A stretch of 64,000 bases of DNA from Isoetes taiwanensis (GCA_021234155.1 JAJEKV010000421.1:83273-147272), one strand, 5' to 3'. Positions 25,401 through 37,438 are shown, counted from the stretch's first letter. Notes: generated by a model not told the origin, from the sequence alone. Numbers and translations: made by a program.

Positions 25401-28400
25401 AGCAGATGGTATTTGGTGAGTGTTTATCACTATGAATGTGTGATTGGATGGTACTTTGAACTAATGATATGGTTTTGTTAGAATGGAGCTGTACAGCCAA
25501 CTGGGCATTCAATGCAGTTATAATGGCTATTTCTTTTATGTGGCGCAACAATCTCAAAATGCATTTGTTTTTGGCGGCTGAATCGTTTAGAACCGCCCTT
25601 TGTAAAGCAAACATGCTCTAAGAAATTGCAGGTGTCCACATGTAAACTTCATTTTGGAAGCTTATTTTTAGATATAGATGCGATGGTTGCAAGGAAATGC
25701 CTAGCCCTGATTTGATTTTCTAGCATGGAGAGCAATGTAATCTAGCCCATGTATTGCAGAACAAAATACTTTCATTCTATAAATTTATCATCAGATGAAT
25801 CTATATTGTTGCGGACTAAGAGAGTTGGAGGCATGAGAGACATGCATCACTAGGTAAGTTTAAGAATAGCATATAATATGAGCATTAAGACTTTAGGACA
25901 TCTATTTACGTTACACGATACTTTTTGGATCTTGAAGTGCTATCTTGAAATATAAAGTTGCAATGGTGTCTTGATATGCCTAGTTTATTAGGCCGCCTTC
26001 ACGTTATATGATTGCAAATAATCTCACATGGTGATGATGGATTGTATTTGTTCATCAATTTCTCAAATAAAAACTTGGATAGAGGAAAACTTGGATAAAC
26101 GAAAACTTGGGTAAATTGTTTTTTTGGAAGTTAGCCTATGGATTTGAAGTGTTGTGGTACTTTGGTAAAGTATTCAAGCACGGGCAACAATCGGTTGCAA
26201 AAGACGTTTTAAAATGGAAAGAGACTAACAATTCTTTGACTTTTTAGCCTATTTTAAAAGACTTCTTATAGCTTGAGTATGTAGTGAAGTACCACAAATT
26301 TTTTCAATTGCTATATCTCCTCTCTCTTTTGAATACCTAGTTTGGCACCGCAAGGGCATAATTCTTTAGATAACAAACAACTTTATAACATCAAGAGCAT
26401 AACCTTGCAAATATTCTCTACTTTGTTCATCAATCCCTACACCATTCTAAGGCCCAAAGGGGCCAAAATAAATTTAATAACACAAACCATTATATCTAAT
26501 AGCACAAACCATTACATCTAATATTTTTAAATTAAAATCCCCCTAAAACCCCCTTTTGTTTGGGTGCGGGGGGTGACGTAAGGCAGCGAGAGCCCCTTTT
26601 GCACTTTTCAAAATTATATAATACATGTATAAAATTAATTCCATTTAGTACATTGCCTCAAACCTTATAGTATTTCGCAAACTTCGTTATACAGTATTTC
26701 GAAACTTGTACAAGCATACCTCACAAACGAGGATCGCTATCTACGGTTTAGATCGAAGAATAACTTGCAAATATGCCCATCTAACAGTTTTCGATGCCCA
26801 GAGTCACCCCCAATGTGAATATGCACCCAAACCAAAGGGGGTTTTAGGGGGATTTTAATTTAAAAATATTAGATGTAATGGTTTGTGCTATTAGATATAA
26901 TGGTTTGTGTTATTAAATTTATTTTGGCTCCTTTCGGGGCCTTCAGAATGGTGTAGGGATTGATGAACAAAGTAGAGAATATTTGCAAGGTTATGCTCTT
27001 GATGTTATAAAGTTGTTTGTTATCCAAAGAATTATGCCCTTGCGGTGCCAAACTAGGTATTCAAAAGAGAGAGGAGATATAGCAATTGAAAAAATTTGTG
27101 GTACTTCACTACATACTCAAGCTATAAGAAGTCTTTTAAAATAGGCTAAAAAGTCAAAGAATTGTTAGTCTCTTTCCATTTTAAAACGTCTTTTGCAACC
27201 GATTGTTGCCCGTGCTTGAATACTTTACCAAAGTACCACAACACTTCAAATCCATAGGCTAACTTCCAAAAAAACAATTTACCCAAGTTTTCGTTTATCC
27301 AAGTTTTCCTCTATCCAAGTTTTTATTTGAGAAATTGATGAACAAATACAATCCATCATCACCATGTGAGATTATTTGCAATCATATAACGTGAAGGCGG
27401 CCTAATAAACTAGGCATGTCAAGACACCATTGCAACTTTATATTTCAAGATAGCACTTCAAGATCCACAAGTATCATGTATTATAGTTTTTTTGTTTGTT
27501 GTAGGGTTCAACTCCCTAGGCTCACTGATGGTTTGTCTTTGTTTGCTTGCAGTGTACAGAGTTGGAGATCATGTGTGATGCTAGCAAGGATTATGTATGA
27601 AGCTTATCACTTTGATGCCGTTGACTGTTGGAGCTTTCAGTGGCAGTCAGTGACGTCGGAGTCATCTTCATGTATAGGCTTGTTGAAGTTCTGCTAAGCC
27701 ATGCTTTTGTTGTCTCTAATGTCGTTGAGAGCATGAGTGTTCTATCACATGAGAGTGCTGACAGAGTGCTCAAGCTCTCGCTGACATCAGACGTATCCTC
27801 AAGGAGACGCGTCAGGTAAGTACGGAGCATTGGATTCTAGTTGGGGTTCGATTCTCAAAGCTCACTTAGTCAAGGAGACGCTTCAGGTAATTACAGAGCA
27901 TTGGATTCTAGTTGGGGTTCGATTCGCCAAGCTCGCTTAGTTTTGGAATGATACGTTCTGATGCTCAATCAAGTCTTGAGACGCTGTGTTGTATCAGGAT
28001 GTATCATGCGTGTTGTATCAGTCTGCAAGATAACCATTAAGTTTGGGTTTTTTAATAGCTCCTTATGAATCGGGTCAACTTGGGTCAGTTTGACCCCATC
28101 TTGACTTACAACGGAGAAACTAGAGGGTAGTCCATGGAATATTCTAGGAAATATTACTTGACCATTTCCTATTACGACTTGCCTACATCATAATATTCCA
28201 GATTATTTAAATCTTGTATATCCGCGTTAAATGCTTTGTGGCACCAAAACCCATCAAATAACCAGTAATAAAAGCATGTTGTGCAACATTGACTTGTTCA
28301 TGCACAAGAGAATTGACTTGTGCAAAGTTAAGGTATTAATGCACACGAAATGTACCAGCAACAATAGTGACCTCATGTTCCTCTTGTCTTGTTGTCTTGT

Positions 28401-31400
28401 TGACTTTCATTGCTTTTTTCTCTTTGCTTATTGTTTCTTTGTTTATTCATCCCTTATCGGTTTTTTTTCCATCTCTTATTTCTGATCATTGAGCTCCAGA
28501 ATATTCGGTGTTTTATCCCATATCAAAGGCCATAATATTTTCCGTCCACAATTCGCCTACCACTTCCAATGGTCCAAACAGGAAGTGAAACAACCAATGG
28601 TTCGTGTGCATTCTCCTCCGGCCTTCTCTGTCTACTCCGGCCTTCCGATATCCACCAGCAATCCTAGCCCCAAACACCTACCTGCTGCAAATCCATGAAG
28701 CTTCACTCGCTCCAGGAAGAGGGCTGAGCACAAATCCATGGATCTGGATGTTCCGAATCCACCACAAAGGCCGCCAACTCCGCTCTTAATGATTTCGGAT
28801 CACACTCTTCCTTTTCAGCCCTGCAATCGAATGGCCGATTGTGGTCTGCGAATCCAAAAGGTACTGTTTCCAACCGGACTCCCAACGCTTGACCTTCTCA
28901 AAATCGGCAAGCAAATCGGCTCCAAATTGGCTCCGCCTGAAATCGATTTTGAATCGATCTTCCAACACTTGGAATCATTTTAAATCATCCCGGGTCAATT
29001 CTCTTCCTCCACACTGAACCCATCCCCGCTTTCTTGCCTCATTGATCCGTTAATTTTCGCTCAAAAAGGAAAGAAGCGTGTATTCTTATCCTTCTTTCTA
29101 TCCTCAAACCATCACAGCAACACCAAAATAATCACATCCAGGAGCCGATTTTCGAATCCTATTTGACTGCCCAAGAAGCAGCTCAAATCACTCAAAATAC
29201 AGTTAGACTACGGTTTTGCATACAATACACCCCGAAATCTATAGCCAAAACCATCCGTGAAATACTGTCCCCAAATACCAAACATAATTAGAACATTATT
29301 ACTTTTATAGTGACTCTTCTCACCAAAATTATGGCATTTCAATTGGGCCTTCTGCCATTGAGAGGCTTTTCCCTCAGAGGTATTAGGAGGAATGGCTTTT
29401 AAAAAATGTGCATGTTTTAAGCGTCTTATTTTCTTTTCTGCTTTCTTATTTTCTTTTCTGTTGTGGTTCTTCTTGTTGTTGTGGCACCACATGCCGTATT
29501 ATATTTCAATCGCCAAGTATGAAGATAATCAACCAGCACATTATTAAAGTCTAGTAAAGCGGCGGCTTTGATCATCACTTAAGTGGCTTTGCCCTTGGCA
29601 ACAAGTGTCTTCTCTAATTACACCAATAAATCCTGGAATTCAGCACATTCATTCAAGTGTTCACGAATTGTCTTATCATATAGCAACTTAAGCAAAGCCA
29701 AGGCAGATGAACTCTGCTACACTTCTCCTATAAGTTAAATAATTGTGATAAAGCTTTTTCCACGACTTATAATTGGATGCTATCAACTTCGCGAAGAATT
29801 TAAATGGAAAGTACCTTCCTTAGTACTCAAGATCCCCAAGTACAGTGTCAATTTCAGCACCAAACTTCCAATTTCCGAAAGGATTCTCTCCCGGTCATGT
29901 TGTCATGTCTTCAGATGTATGAACCTCAAGGATTCCTTCCACTAGAGTTTCTGGTTACCTTATTGCTGGAGTCCCAACGTGCAAAGCCAACTTTTTGTCA
30001 AGACAAAAAAAGGGACTAAAAATACGTCCCACAGCCCTAACTTTCTACTAACAGTAAACCTGCCACAAAGCTCCCGATTGTGCTCGAGTACTCCCGCTTC
30101 TGGACAAAATACTCAATTTGGGCAACTTTGTATGCAGGCTAAGATTTTTGCTTTCTCCCCTTTGCATGCTGACTCCTCTTTAGTTAATACTTTATTCGAT
30201 TTGGACCAAACTTATAGATGAGGTCAGCACAAAGGAAAGGTTACGAAACTGTATATTATACCAAAGCATCTGACTTAACATAAACGGACTCTCTCGTACC
30301 CTAACATGCAGTGTGTGTCTACTAAGACGACACGTGTGATTCTGTATAGTTTCTGCACTCACAACCTGAAAATAAAATGGATTTGGCAGAACGTTTATTG
30401 TTCCTTCCAGTACCATGTTTGACTACTGTTGTTGATCTTTAAGCCCTGAGACGACCTAACCTAGGCATCTTTTAATACTACATCGAAAGTGCCATAATAC
30501 CATAATATAATAGCATAATATGGGCTAAGCAATAGCCTGCTCTTTCTTCTTTGAGCATCAAAAGCAGGGTGCTTCTCTTCCTTAGAACCATCAGATCACA
30601 ATTGGAACCACCAGATCAAACACAAACGGCTAGGATATGATTAGCATTCTTGTGCTAAGTAAGTGACTTGCTGAATCTTTAGTGTATGGACTGACCAACA
30701 AAACAAAAATACCTGACACTTGGCATCCTTAAGCATGTCTTCTAAGTCAGTCCGCTGCATCCCAAGTCGATCCAACTCCGCCTAAGCATGAAAATAGCAG
30801 AGTGCAGAGATCCATAAAAACGAGAGGACTATCGAGGTGTTCGAATCCAAGATAGTAAATTCAACAGGAGAAGAAAACATAAGCATTTATAACATGCACA
30901 CCCCATATTTTGCCAATAAAAATCAGAGCATAGAAATATCCATGGGAGATGCAATTTTGATGGCTTAGGCATTGTAGATTTAGCATTTAAAATTCAACAA
31001 CCTTTCATAGCATAAAGGGAGACTTATTCGAGTGTTTCTAAATGCATGCTTCGTTTGAGAAGGACAGCACTTTAGAAATTTGTGCAATCTATGGTCCACT
31101 GGACAAAAGTTACCAATGCAATTAGAAACAGAAGATTGGTTTGTACTCACAGTCATGTCAGATTAGGAAAATCCTGGAAACCTGCTTATAGTCTATTTAT
31201 TTAGAACCTTACAAGAAGGTTAAATAATGTTTTTTTTTTGTAACTATAGACATCAGGTATCATTTGCAATGCAGGGGCTGGTTTGACAATTAGACTTGGC
31301 TAACAAGAACTCCCTAAGTTAACTACTTTTTTCTAGGCCTGAAGAAGCCAATACTGAACATAAGTTTTCATCTGATCTTGATTAATGTTCTTGAAACATA

Positions 31401-33193
31401 GAAATTCACCATACTCACCAGCTTCTGCCGCAGTGCTCCAACTAAAGCATCTTCATTACCATTCAATGTCAAAATAGATCTTCCAAGTGTTGAAAGTGCT
31501 GATTCTATCTGCATCAACAAAAGTCTTTGAACAATTTAGGACGGTGACATAAAGACAATAATGGCCCCACAACAGAGGTACGCACCGGCCTAGCATCCAG
31601 AATAGCCATAAGGTTATAATTGTCTCTAATTTTTTGTTCAATGCGTGCATCACTTTCAACAGCTTCTTTCAAGTTTGCAGCAAACCCATTTGCTCTGTCA
31701 TGCAAGCTTTTTGTCGATGCATTTGATGGAGGTCTTATCCACTGCGTACCAAACTGTACACGAATTTGTCCATCTTCCCTTGCTTCTTTCTCCAAAAGTT
31801 CTTCGGTCTGAACCAACAACTCCTCATTTACACGTCTCAACTCTCTAAGATGTTTCATCTCTGCTTCAAGGCCAGACAAGCCACCATCCACTTGTACAGC
31901 TTCTATATCATCTTTGATACGATCAGGAAGTCTCACACAGCTTTCAAGAGCCAGTAGTGAGTCTGGCAAATTCATTTCTTTCAATTTCACTCGAGTAATT
32001 TCGCTCTCCTGTTCCAATTTTTCTACTTGGATTCTAATAATGTCATTAAGCATTTCAGTGTATTTTGATAATGCCTTGGCACTGCTATCTGGTACAAGAC
32101 TAATAAACATCTTCTCTTTGCTAGCATCCAAAACATCAGCAACCGGTGCCGACTTTACTAAAGGAGCTGCAGGCAAACGCTCTAACGAATGCACCGATGG
32201 AATCCTCATCAAGTATACTCTATCATTTTCCTTGATGGCCCTGTCAAGATTTCGATTTACATTAGCTTCCAGCTTCAATACAGCATCAAAAAGAGGTCCA
32301 GCAACATCCTTCTTCAACTTTTTTGCTTCAAAAAGCATTGCACTAGCTGCCTTCAAACGAGCAATTTCTTCAGCAATGTCTTCTTTTTCATGCAGCTCTA
32401 AAGAAACACGATAGCATGCCTCTGCTTCAAATTGAGCAGCTTTTAGCTGCACATGAGCAGTCCACATGCGATCAAAGTGTTGGTTCAATGGAGGAAGCAC
32501 AAGCGCAGCATGTGCTTCTTCATAATACATTCCAACCTGTTTTGCAACCTTGGCACATAATGCTGATGGCTTATTATCACCAACCACCTTCTCATAAAAG
32601 CACTCCTGTGCTTGTGCAAGCATTAATCGCTCCAACATACCTGCACATTCAATTGAGACATCCAGAGTCGAAGAGCCACCAGATGCCTTCATTGAAACCT
32701 TATCTCTGAGAAAAGCAAATGCTCCTGCTGCAGCCTGAAAGCCATTGCATGCCTGCTTAAGACCATTTGGTGAAGACCTTTCTGCAGATAGGGCAATCTG
32801 ACTCTGCACAGCTCCCAAATTAAACGCTATTGCAGCCTTCTCAAAGTGTATATTTTGTTGGCTAGCCTTTTTTCCCGGCTTGAATGCATCATACCAAGTA
32901 AAAGAAACGGTGTTCACATGCTCTTTCTCATTCGAAATTGGAAGCCGCGACTCCATTACACAAAGAGCTCTAAAATACCGCTGCAGCAGATCTCGACGGA
33001 CCTCATATGAATCTGCTGTCTTCTCTATTTCATTTCGCATCTGTTGTATGGATTGAAGGTCATCCTCGTTATCCCGTGCCTCCCTTTCGGAGTAATGGTG
33101 AGCTATATACTGTCTCAGAGGTTTATACAAATCAACAGCAGTAGCTTTCTTCCCTTGAATTGCAAGCATCACATTGATAGCTGTTGCCGCCAT
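19413..33193 (-). CDS. ALIX: ALIX, BRO1-domain ESCRT-associated protein (exons 1-4)
   Basis: Exons are 33193-31586 (536 codons), 31508-31419 (30 codons, 'IESALSTLGRSILTL'), 30781-30713 (23 codons, 'AELDRLGMQRTDLEDMLKD') and 19553-19413 (47 codons, 'DDILPKLMLISGSYEDLF'). All joins are phase 0 with GT-AG borders. Residues about 5-350 form a BRO1 domain ('AIAFNLGAVQSQIALSAE', 'LKAAQFEAEACYR'). After 'KMFISLVPD' begins the coiled-coil V domain. Known plant ALIX binds ESCRT-III SNF7 and ubiquitinated cargo at multivesicular bodies, and acts in vacuolar sorting. The start 'MAATAINVMLAIQGKK' matches the family start. Plant ALIX is about 850 residues; here 636 are intact, and later exons are found only as broken fragments at 18.6-18.9 kb. 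Intron 3 is about 11.2 kb. Identity is secure, but an intact C-terminus is not shown. Confidence 0.9.
21015..21345. repeat. Diverged relative of the inverted-repeat loop
   Basis: The order of short matches is the same as in the loop at 26568-26822: GACGCTACAAGAGACG versus GACGTAAGGCAGCGAG, AGAGCCCCT, CACAAATAAGGATCG versus CACAAACGAGGATCG, and TTTGATGCC versus TTCGATGCCC. This points to an old copy of the same element family without the recent inverted arms. Confidence 0.4.
24044..24065 (+). other. G-quadruplex-forming motif
   Basis: GGGAGGGGAGGGAGGGG followed by CAGGG gives five G-runs of at least three with 1-2 nt loops on the plus strand, within ALIX intron 3. Because ALIX is minus-strand, the G-rich strand is its template. 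Confidence 0.7.
25913..27479. mobile_element. Long inverted-repeat (foldback/MULE-like) element
   Basis: The left arm (25913-26567) and right arm (26823-27479) are reverse complements over about 655 bp. Only a handful of differences are visible in the first ~450 bp, with slightly more close to the loop. The loop is 255 bp. Outside the arms, 25904-25912 (ATTTACGTT) and 27480-27488 (ATTATAGTT) match at 6 of 9 positions, which would fit a worn 9-bp target-site duplication of Mutator-like elements. There is no transposase. The 60-residue frames in both arms are mirror images of each other and not convincing genes. The element lies in ALIX intron 3, so its transcript would contain a perfect hairpin. 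Confidence 0.85.
27801..27942. repeat. Two tandem 71-bp units
   Basis: Units 27801-27871 and 27872-27942 share AAGGAGACGC, AGAGCATTGGATTCTAGTT and GGGGTTCGATTC with few differences. They lie just right of the long inverted repeat. Confidence 0.85.
29200..29800 (-). pseudogene. Copia-like gag relic with zinc-knuckle trace
   Basis: Minus-strand frames read 'REHLNECAEFQDLLV', 'LEKTLVAKGKA', 'NNVLVDYLHTWRLKYN' and, in a 94-residue frame at 29492-29208, 'QLKCHNFGEKSHYKSN'. The last resembles a CCHC knuckle in which the second Cys has become Phe and the final Cys is lost. The layout matches the end of a UBN2-type gag. Frameshifts and stops show it is dead. Confidence 0.45.
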
Positions 33194-33658
33194 ATCAACT
33201 AGATACCCTACAATAAAACCTAAATTTACAAGCTAACATGCATCATTACATCTCTTACATGTAAACCAACTACCGATTGATCACTGAAAAAAGAGAATGA
33301 TATAAATACCTGTTAAATCAATTTCAAATGACCTAAGAAAGTCAAGCAAAGCAGCAATCTCACACCGCACAAAGAATGCACCGTATTATCATCACATGAT
33401 CATCTGCGCCGTATTATCATCACATGATCATCTCTACGCGCAAGATCCATCCCGTAGATAGATCTAGTTCCTTGACTATTTCTTATCACATCTGCACGAT
33501 CATATATGCAGTATGTTCCTCGTATATCCACTATTCCTCAGCATTTCTGCAGGATCCCTCGTCATATCTCTACGAATTCAACGTTTCCATAAAACGGAGG
33601 AAACGTTCCACGTAGCGGATTCAACTATGGAACTGTTACATGTAGACATTAACGAGGA
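33194..33658. other. ALIX upstream region
   Basis: This is the 5' flank of the minus-strand ALIX gene, holding the 5' untranslated region and promoter. Duplicated phrases occur at 33377-33434 (GCACCGTATTATCATCACAT / GCGCCGTATTATCATCACAT, with ATGATCATCTG). No TATA box or other motif can be assigned with confidence. Confidence 0.5.
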
Positions 33659-36600
33659 TAAATGTATCGACATGATGATAATATGTCAGCCTTTTACAAA
33701 GCTGCCTAGGTAATGCCTTAGTGATTCCCTAAGGCAGAGAATGTATGGTTGACCCTCTTTATCAATTTTTTGGGTTGCCCCAAGGGCAAACCCCAGGGAT
33801 GGATGTGGAGAACCAGGCATATGCTTTGTATATTTCTGATAGAAGGCCAAGGTTGTGAGAAAAGTTAAACTCGAAGGCTGAGATAGGTTGAGAGCTAAGC
33901 TCAACTTGAAAGCCGTAAGCATTGGCAAATTTCTAAATTGAGTGACAGTTAGGAAGGAAGTTTAAAACACACTGAACTTTGCATGCATGCAAAAGGAACA
34001 AGTCTATGGTTGGATTTGTGCGTATAAATTTGAGAAGAAATGATCGATATATTTGTTTGGAACTTCCGTCCGGAGATGGAGGGCGAGTGCCCAAATTATC
34101 TCACTCAACACAAACAATCTTATTCAACGTTGTAACTATGAAAAAAAAAATAGTGTTGTGAACTAAAATGCAATTTGCTGGACAAAATTGTAGATAAATG
34201 TAAATTAGGGCAACCTAAGCTTGTTGAACAAAATTGTAACGTCATAAAGTGTTCAAGCTCTTTAAGCATGAGCATGAGCACGACATTCTCGTGATGAAGT
34301 TTGCGATATACGCACAACAAAACACCAGCCAAAAAGAAGAGAACTCTGCTCTCCTCGCAGACCTAGTGCTCTCCTGATAGACCTAAGAGGCGAGATAACT
34401 GCAACTGCTCATGAAGATTGGGCTAAATGTATCGGAGAAGAGGATGAACACCCGCATCCATAAATATCTTGCCGGGAACTCCACGAGCTGTCGCAGCGAG
34501 AGCATCTCCCCATCGAGCTGAAAGTGGGTTGAATGTTGTTGGCCCTATGCAACAACATACGTTCCATGAGAAAAGGAAACGAGAGCTGGGATGAAGGAAA
34601 CTAAGATAAGGTCGCAACCGAGAATAAGGCCGAGGTTGGGTTTGAGGCCAGGTTAATGGCCAAGGAACATAAGTGGAGGTCGTATTAAGGTGTAATCCCA
34701 TGACAAAAACGAGAAAGCATGATGTGAATTGCAAAAAAGAAGATGCCCAATGAGATGGTCAAGTTGATGGATATGAGTAAGGGATGTGGTAGAGAAGGTC
34801 AAACATGATGTGAGCTAAATATCCCAGCCCACAGTAGAAATGTCGGCTGCGGTATATCGACAAAAAACAATGATAACAATACATCCAAAGGATCATAGAA
34901 CGATGGAAAAATGAGAATCATGCGAATCATGGTAACAAGCTGCATCTTAGAAACACAATATGAGAAGAAGAATCTCCCAAACCAGAATAAAAACAATTGC
35001 GTGCATGTGATAGAAGAAAATGGGATCAGGGATACCATCCAAATTCATGGACTAAAAAAATAATCCTATGACTAAACAACCACACCAATCCCAAAAAACA
35101 AACAGTGGCATATCAACAAAAACCAATAGGAAAATGTGTAGGTTCAAGCCTGGATCTAGGTGCAAATAGACTAACGTCAACCAATAAGCTAATAAGAAAC
35201 AACAATCAATGCTATATTACGTATCTTGTATTGTTAAGTTGTATAGTATGGTTCCCGTAGCTGGGCTCACAAAATTTACGAAGTTCCCAAAAACACAACA
35301 AAAAAATTTAAAAAAAAATGTGAGACAAGCTACTTTATCGGACGAACGAATTAACAGCAAACATACACCTAACACTCCAACACCTTAACGAACATGCTAG
35401 GACAATTAATGTTATTTTACGTATGTTGTCTTGTAATGTTATTTTGCTACATATTCTAAACAAGGTGCACCCTGGACTACCACAGTCGTCGGATTCGTCG
35501 ATCCTACGATCCAGATCGTATGTTGGGCCTCTGGGCACCTCTCATTTCGCTTATAGTCATTTATGATTGGAGGCGCCTATGATTTTGAAATATGAAATAC
35601 GATTTTGCCGAAGGTTTTGAGAGAATATCGAACATATGGCTTTGCCTAAGATTTTCATATTATATCGAACCTCTATACGGCTTTGCCTAAGATTTTAGAA
35701 TATAAAATATGGGGGCTCGAACCTCTACCAAAATAACTCAATATCTTAATAAGACTACTTTAACCAATGTGCCCAGTGAGCTAATGCAATTAATTTTTAT
35801 CTTGAATCTATGTATTTTTTTTATAACAATCCATTCAATTGTTTTAGGGATATGGTCTATGGTTTCAGGAATTGTTATTTTTACATCCATATCAAATCCC
35901 CCTGGAACTCCCTGTTATTTTGCTACATATGGTTCAAGTGGTTTGGCGATCAAACTCATTGAGCCTAAAATGGGTTATTGAGGAAAGTTGCAATGGCGGT
36001 CACACTACTCCCAATGCGGAAAGGTGCGGCCTTCAATAATTTAATCTAGGTTGAAGTGAAGGTCAAGGGAGCTCGAAGGAACGGTTGGGAGTTTGGTAAA
36101 GTTGATGTAGAAACCAAAGTAGTTACCTCCAAATCTAAGAGAAAAATAATGTACCCCTGGAGCATCCACCTAAACAATGCCTTGAAACCCACTGTGCAAT
36201 GCTGATACTGATATAAAGGGAAAAGCCAAACTGAAATGTTACTGAACATCCTCATTCTAGAGCAAGGTTACATTAGCGTAATATCCTAATAAATGCCAAA
36301 AAGAATGTATAGGGAATAACCAAAAATTTACTTGAACTAAGAAAGAGTGTTGATTATCCTAGGTACAAACTGAATACTATAGTGCATTTGGGGATAATAT
36401 CAACGTGTTGAAGCACCTAAGCTGAAGGAACATAAAGGATGGGCAGGCTGTATTCAGCCTTGTCCGCCAATGAGACCTCGACATGGCAAAGATTCTTTTT
36501 GAGGAACTCCCCTGATGTCATTACTGGTGTATATTTTGTGTTTTATTCCGTCGCTGCTCTCGATTCTACCACAAATCAATCTGGACCGCCCAACTGGCAA

Positions 36601-36944
36601 CGATCAATGGCTGAGTACAGCCTGCCAATCCTTCACGTTAGGAGAATAGCACCGAGGGCTGTTTTCTGGGCCTGTCAAACAGCCCTCCGCCTAAGGGCGT
36701 TGGGCCATCTTCCAGGCCCAGGAAATAGCGCTCCAGGCCATTCCCCTATACAACAATGGCCTATGCAAAACCTTGTAGTTAAAGGAACTAAATCGAATAT
36801 TTAAGACCCCTTAAAACGTGAGCACCTCTAAAAAGGATGCCCCAACGTAAAATAAAAAGCTGGTTATGGCTCCAATTGGTTGGGCTAAAGAAAGCCCATC
36901 GAACGAAAAATTGGTTGGTCGGATCCAGCTCACAAAAGTCGATT
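33659..36944. repeat. Unidentified repeat unit, copy 1
   Basis: The sequence from TAAATGTATCGA at 33659 to CTCACAAAAGTCGAT at 36944 is collinear with copy 2 (37439-48180), with many substitutions and small indels. Relative to copy 2 it lacks about 2.1 kb after 35195. It has about 800 extra bp at 35441-36237 and a 317-bp insertion at 36433-36749. The CTGCT at 34405-34409 and the TAA at about 36889 are single, so this copy keeps the pre-insertion sites of the chromovirus and PIF MITE found in copy 2. It has no recognisable retroelement or transposase domain. Confidence 0.85.
36433..36749. mobile_element. 317-bp insertion in copy 1, MITE-like
   Basis: It is flanked by ACA on both sides (36430-36432 and 36750-36752), where copy 2 has a single ACAACAATGG context (about 47620). 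The ends, TAAAGGATGGGCAGGCTG and the reverse complement ATAGGGGAATGGCCTGGAG, are only loosely similar. A 3-bp duplication would fit PIF/Harbinger or CACTA classes, but the class is not decided. Confidence 0.6.
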
Positions 36945-37438
36945 ATCTTCTACAAATGTGGAAAGGGGCAGGTATTACCTAAGATTGTGGATGGTTTTGG
37001 CATGTATTAGTATGTCAAAACCGTACAATGCTGATGTCAGCATGTGTGCTTTGAGTTTTCAATGGTGTGGAGCTTCTAATTGGTGTTTTTTTTCTTTCTA
37101 TGAAAGGAATGGGCGCGTGCCAGTGGGGCGCATGGGCATGCCGGATTCGTAGGGCGAAGCAGGGCGCTATCGGAACTGCAGGGCAAAGCAGCACGGACAT
37201 GGCCTTCCACCGGATTTGCATGCTGAACCCGGATGTAGTCTTTTTTTTTTTTCAGATTTGTATGCAGAAATCCTTTTTGTAAATCTTGCCGCAAATCGTT
37301 TTTGAGCAGAAGGCATGCGGGATTTTCTAAACGAGGTTCTTAACCTCAGCCACTCCGGTTTTCAACTCATGGGAACATCGGACAAACAGACCTGACCTTC
37401 AGAAAGCCTGGAGGTTTTCTGCCCATGGGAAAGCACCC
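36945..37438. other. Spacer between repeat copies 1 and 2
   Basis: No gene is present. The right end reads GCCCATGGGAAAGCACCC followed by TAA. Its reverse complement (GGGTGCTTTCCCATGGGC) resembles the end of the PIF/Harbinger MITE at 47741, so a worn MITE end may mark the junction. No matching left end was found. A poly-T run lies at about 37241-37252. Confidence 0.45.

Larger units (their letters stand above)
19554..30712. other. ALIX intron 3 (11.2 kb)
   Basis: This is bounded by the exon 3 donor (GTATTT at 30712) and the exon 4 acceptor (TTTAG at 19554). It contains the 1.57-kb long inverted repeat, a diverged copy of its loop at about 21 kb, a copia gag relic at 29.2-29.8 kb, a G-quadruplex-type run at 24.04 kb and a small tandem duplication at 27.8 kb. 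A diverged ~200-bp repeat pair sits near both ends (about 19600-19790 and 30130-30320). No further ALIX exon was seen, and no unrelated gene was supported. Confidence 0.75.

Noticed and set aside
26869-27051. 60-residue frame in the right inverted arm
   Set aside because: The same sequence exists mirrored in the left arm; there is no motif, and it is explained by the inverted repeat.
27845-27862. GGTTCGATTC, resembling a tRNA T-loop
   Set aside because: No D-arm, anticodon arm or acceptor stem is present; it is part of a 71-bp tandem duplication.
31620-32709. Plus-strand open frames of 60-166 residues
   Set aside because: They are antisense shadows of ALIX exon 1, whose protein is clearly recognisable.
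35709-35981. 90-residue hydrophobic plus-strand frame
   Set aside because: It is hydrophobic because it is AT-rich. It has no start context or homologue that I recognise, and lies in sequence present only in repeat copy 1.
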